A DNA stretch of 26,452 nucleotides from NCBI GenBank assembly GCA_034440115.1, contig JAWXBM010000073.1:1-26452 (forward strand), in the 5' to 3' direction. The stretch is from JAWXBM01 sp034440115 (GTDB lineage Bacteria > Pseudomonadota > Gammaproteobacteria > Xanthomonadales > SZUA-36). Numbering within the stretch: position 1 is the stretch's first letter; each line of letters begins with the position of its first letter. Below are positions 25,408 through 26,452 of the stretch, one piece after another. Below the pieces are notes generated by a model. That model saw only the letters and a program-made list of their open reading frames with translations, searched no databases and was not told where the DNA came from. Position numbers and translations under genes: made by a program.

Positions 25408-26151
25408 ATGACAGCACAAACCATGACGCAGTTGCGCCAACTTAAACTCGGTGGCATGGCCACCGCTCTGCAAACCCAGCTGGAACAGGTTGGCACTTAC
25501 GAAGGTCTGCCCTTTGTTGAAAGGCTTACCCTGCTGGTCGAGCACGAATGTATGACCCGTGAACAACGCCGGCAGGAGCGTTTTATCCGCCAGGCTTACT
25601 TCCGGCTGCGTGCCAGCGTGACTGAGATCGACTATCAACATCCAAGAAACATAAAACAATCCCAAATCGCTCAACTGGCGTCCGGTGACTGGATCAACCG
25701 GGCTCAGAATCTGTTGATGACGGGCCCCTGCGGTAGTGGCAAAACCTATCTGGCCTGCGCACTGGGACACAATGCCTGCCTGCTGGGTTACAGCGCTCGC
25801 TACTTCCGGGTCTCACGCCTGTTGCTGGAACTGACCCAGGCCAAAGCCGACGGCACTTATTACAAAAAGCTTAAGCAACTGGCCAGGATCCAGATGATGA
25901 TCATCGATGGCTGGGGACTGGAACCACTCAAACCGGCTCACCGGAACGATCTGATGGAGATCATGGATGATCGCCATGGTCACACATCTACGGTGGTGAT
26001 CAGTCAGCTACCCACCGATGAATGGTATGCCAGCATCGGCGATAACACCCTGGCCGATGCCATTCTGGACCGGCTGATGCACAACGCACACCGGCTTCAA
26101 CTTAAAGGAGAATCGATGCGGAAAATACTGATAGCAGTTGACGCAATATGA
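25408..26151 (+). CDS. istB: IS21-family helper ATPase IstB
   Basis: The 247-residue protein is a DnaC-like AAA+ ATPase that directs IstA to its target. Walker A is GPCGSGKT (106-113). The Walker B region reads MMIIDGWGLEP, with D167 followed by G168 where an acidic residue is usual. Sensor-1 is VVISQLP, and an arginine-finger candidate is R222 in ILDRLMHNAHRL. AGGAGAAAA precedes the ATG, and it is translated right after istA. The frame is intact, so if the Walker B change weakens hydrolysis the element could be poorly mobile; this is inference. Confidence 0.93.
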   Translation: MTAQTMTQLRQLKLGGMATALQTQLEQVGTYEGLPFVERLTLLVEHECMTREQRRQERFIRQAYFRLRASVTEIDYQHPRNIKQSQIAQLASGDWINRAQNLLMTGPCGSGKTYLACALGHNACLLGYSARYFRVSRLLLELTQAKADGTYYKKLKQLARIQMMIIDGWGLEPLKPAHRNDLMEIMDDRHGHTSTVVISQLPTDEWYASIGDNTLADAILDRLMHNAHRLQLKGESMRKILIAVDAI

Positions 26152-26196
26152 ACACCTGAGTTAAAAACACAATGCGTGATGCGTTGAGAAATCAGC

Positions 26197-26254
26197 TGTT
26201 CAGAATAAACCGGAATCGGTGTTCACATTCGCCGGAATACGCATTTAAATTGCA
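26197..26254 (-). repeat. Right-end inverted repeats of the IS element
   Basis: Read inverted, the right end carries two complete units of the left-end family, around 26229-26251 and 26208-26230, and part of a third (GCTGTTCAGAA at 26197-26207). Core CCGGAATCGGTGTTCAC is at 26210-26226. The terminal bases read TGCAATTTAAATGC on the minus strand. Confidence 0.75.
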
Positions 26255-26276
26255 TAACGAACGCTTCAGACCCTAC

Positions 26277-26405
26277 TGCCTCGAACAACCGGTATTTCCA
26301 GCGTAAGCGGTTGCGTTCAAACTTAAGTAGAAACTGCCTGCCATGACACCGGCGGGTAATGTGCCATACGGCACCAGGAACATAGAATCGATTGGCTCTG
26401 GGCAT
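26277..26405 (-). pseudogene. N-terminal fragment of a REP-associated tyrosine transposase
   Basis: From the ATG at 26405 the frame reads MPRANRFYVPGAVWHITRRCHG, then QFLLKFERNRLRWKYRLFEA. This is the conserved start of RAYT (TnpA_REP/Y1 transposase) proteins. After about 43 residues the similarity stops and the reading enters the right end of the IS element. The HUH motif and catalytic tyrosine that should follow are absent. RAYTs are domesticated IS200-like transposases linked to REP palindromes. Here the gene was cut by the IS21 insertion or an associated deletion, and its distal part is not visible on the other side of the IS. The fragment is non-functional. Confidence 0.75.
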
Positions 26406-26452
26406 AAGTGGAGCACCTTCATCTAGATAGCCCAAAACTAACCTGAAATGGG

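Larger units (their letters stand above)
23625..26254 (+). mobile_element. IS21-family insertion sequence
   Basis: The element has the istA-istB pair, a 2.6-kb size and multiple end repeats typical of the IS21 family. The ends are set by comparing the left flank with the inverted right flank. Both read TG followed by a TTTA..TGC(A/G)TATTCC(A/G)GC block, then 23-base units. The boundaries are therefore about 10 bases uncertain. I see no 4-8 bp target duplication next to these ends, so one flank may have been rearranged after insertion. It sits between the helicase stump and the truncated RAYT gene. Confidence 0.85.

Overview
The window looks like chromosome from an aerobic Gammaproteobacterium. 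The evidence is a full-length AceK with the same active-site numbering as the E. coli enzyme, an aa3-type oxidase operon, RpoE-like ECF sigma and partner-switching regulators, a Prx5-type peroxiredoxin and an IS21-type transposon. The genus cannot be fixed from the sequence alone; a marine lineage is a guess. There are no rRNA, tRNA or CRISPR features that I can see.

Layout. Positions 1-3898 (all minus strand) are regulatory. A GAF-SpoIIE phosphatase, an RsbW-like kinase and a STAS antagonist form a partner-switching module. They are followed by an ECF sigma factor, its membrane anti-sigma factor and a membrane-anchored protein cut by the window edge. Positions 4098-5483 (plus) hold a peroxiredoxin with a perfect OxyR-type half-site upstream, then a SEC-C/2OG-Fe(II) oxygenase. 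Positions 5514-11034 (minus) are a six-gene operon: a small membrane protein, COX2 fused to two cytochrome c domains, COX1, two different COX3-like subunits and a COX4-like subunit.

Positions 11298-21020 hold a secreted DUF3313-like protein and two large divergently oriented paralogues of the secreted BNR/sortilin-like beta-propeller family. Both paralogues are interrupted: one by two in-frame TAG codons, the other by a single-base frameshift. Between them lie four minus-strand genes: a cytochrome b561, a PepSY protein, a lipoprotein and a small exported protein. Positions 21037-22764 encode isocitrate dehydrogenase kinase/phosphatase (aceK).

Positions 22797-26452 are a mosaic of mobile DNA. 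It contains the C-terminal stump of a DUF2075-type helicase, an exact 63-bp tandem duplication with CTAGTAAG repeats, an IS21-family element (istA/istB) with arrays of 23-bp end repeats, and the N-terminal stump of a REP-associated tyrosine transposase.

Together, the first 21 kb covers envelope or stress signalling, peroxide defence and terminal respiration. The last 3.6 kb is an insertion and deletion hotspot. The observations most worth checking are the broken propeller pair, the OxyR-like site, and the repeat architecture around the IS element.
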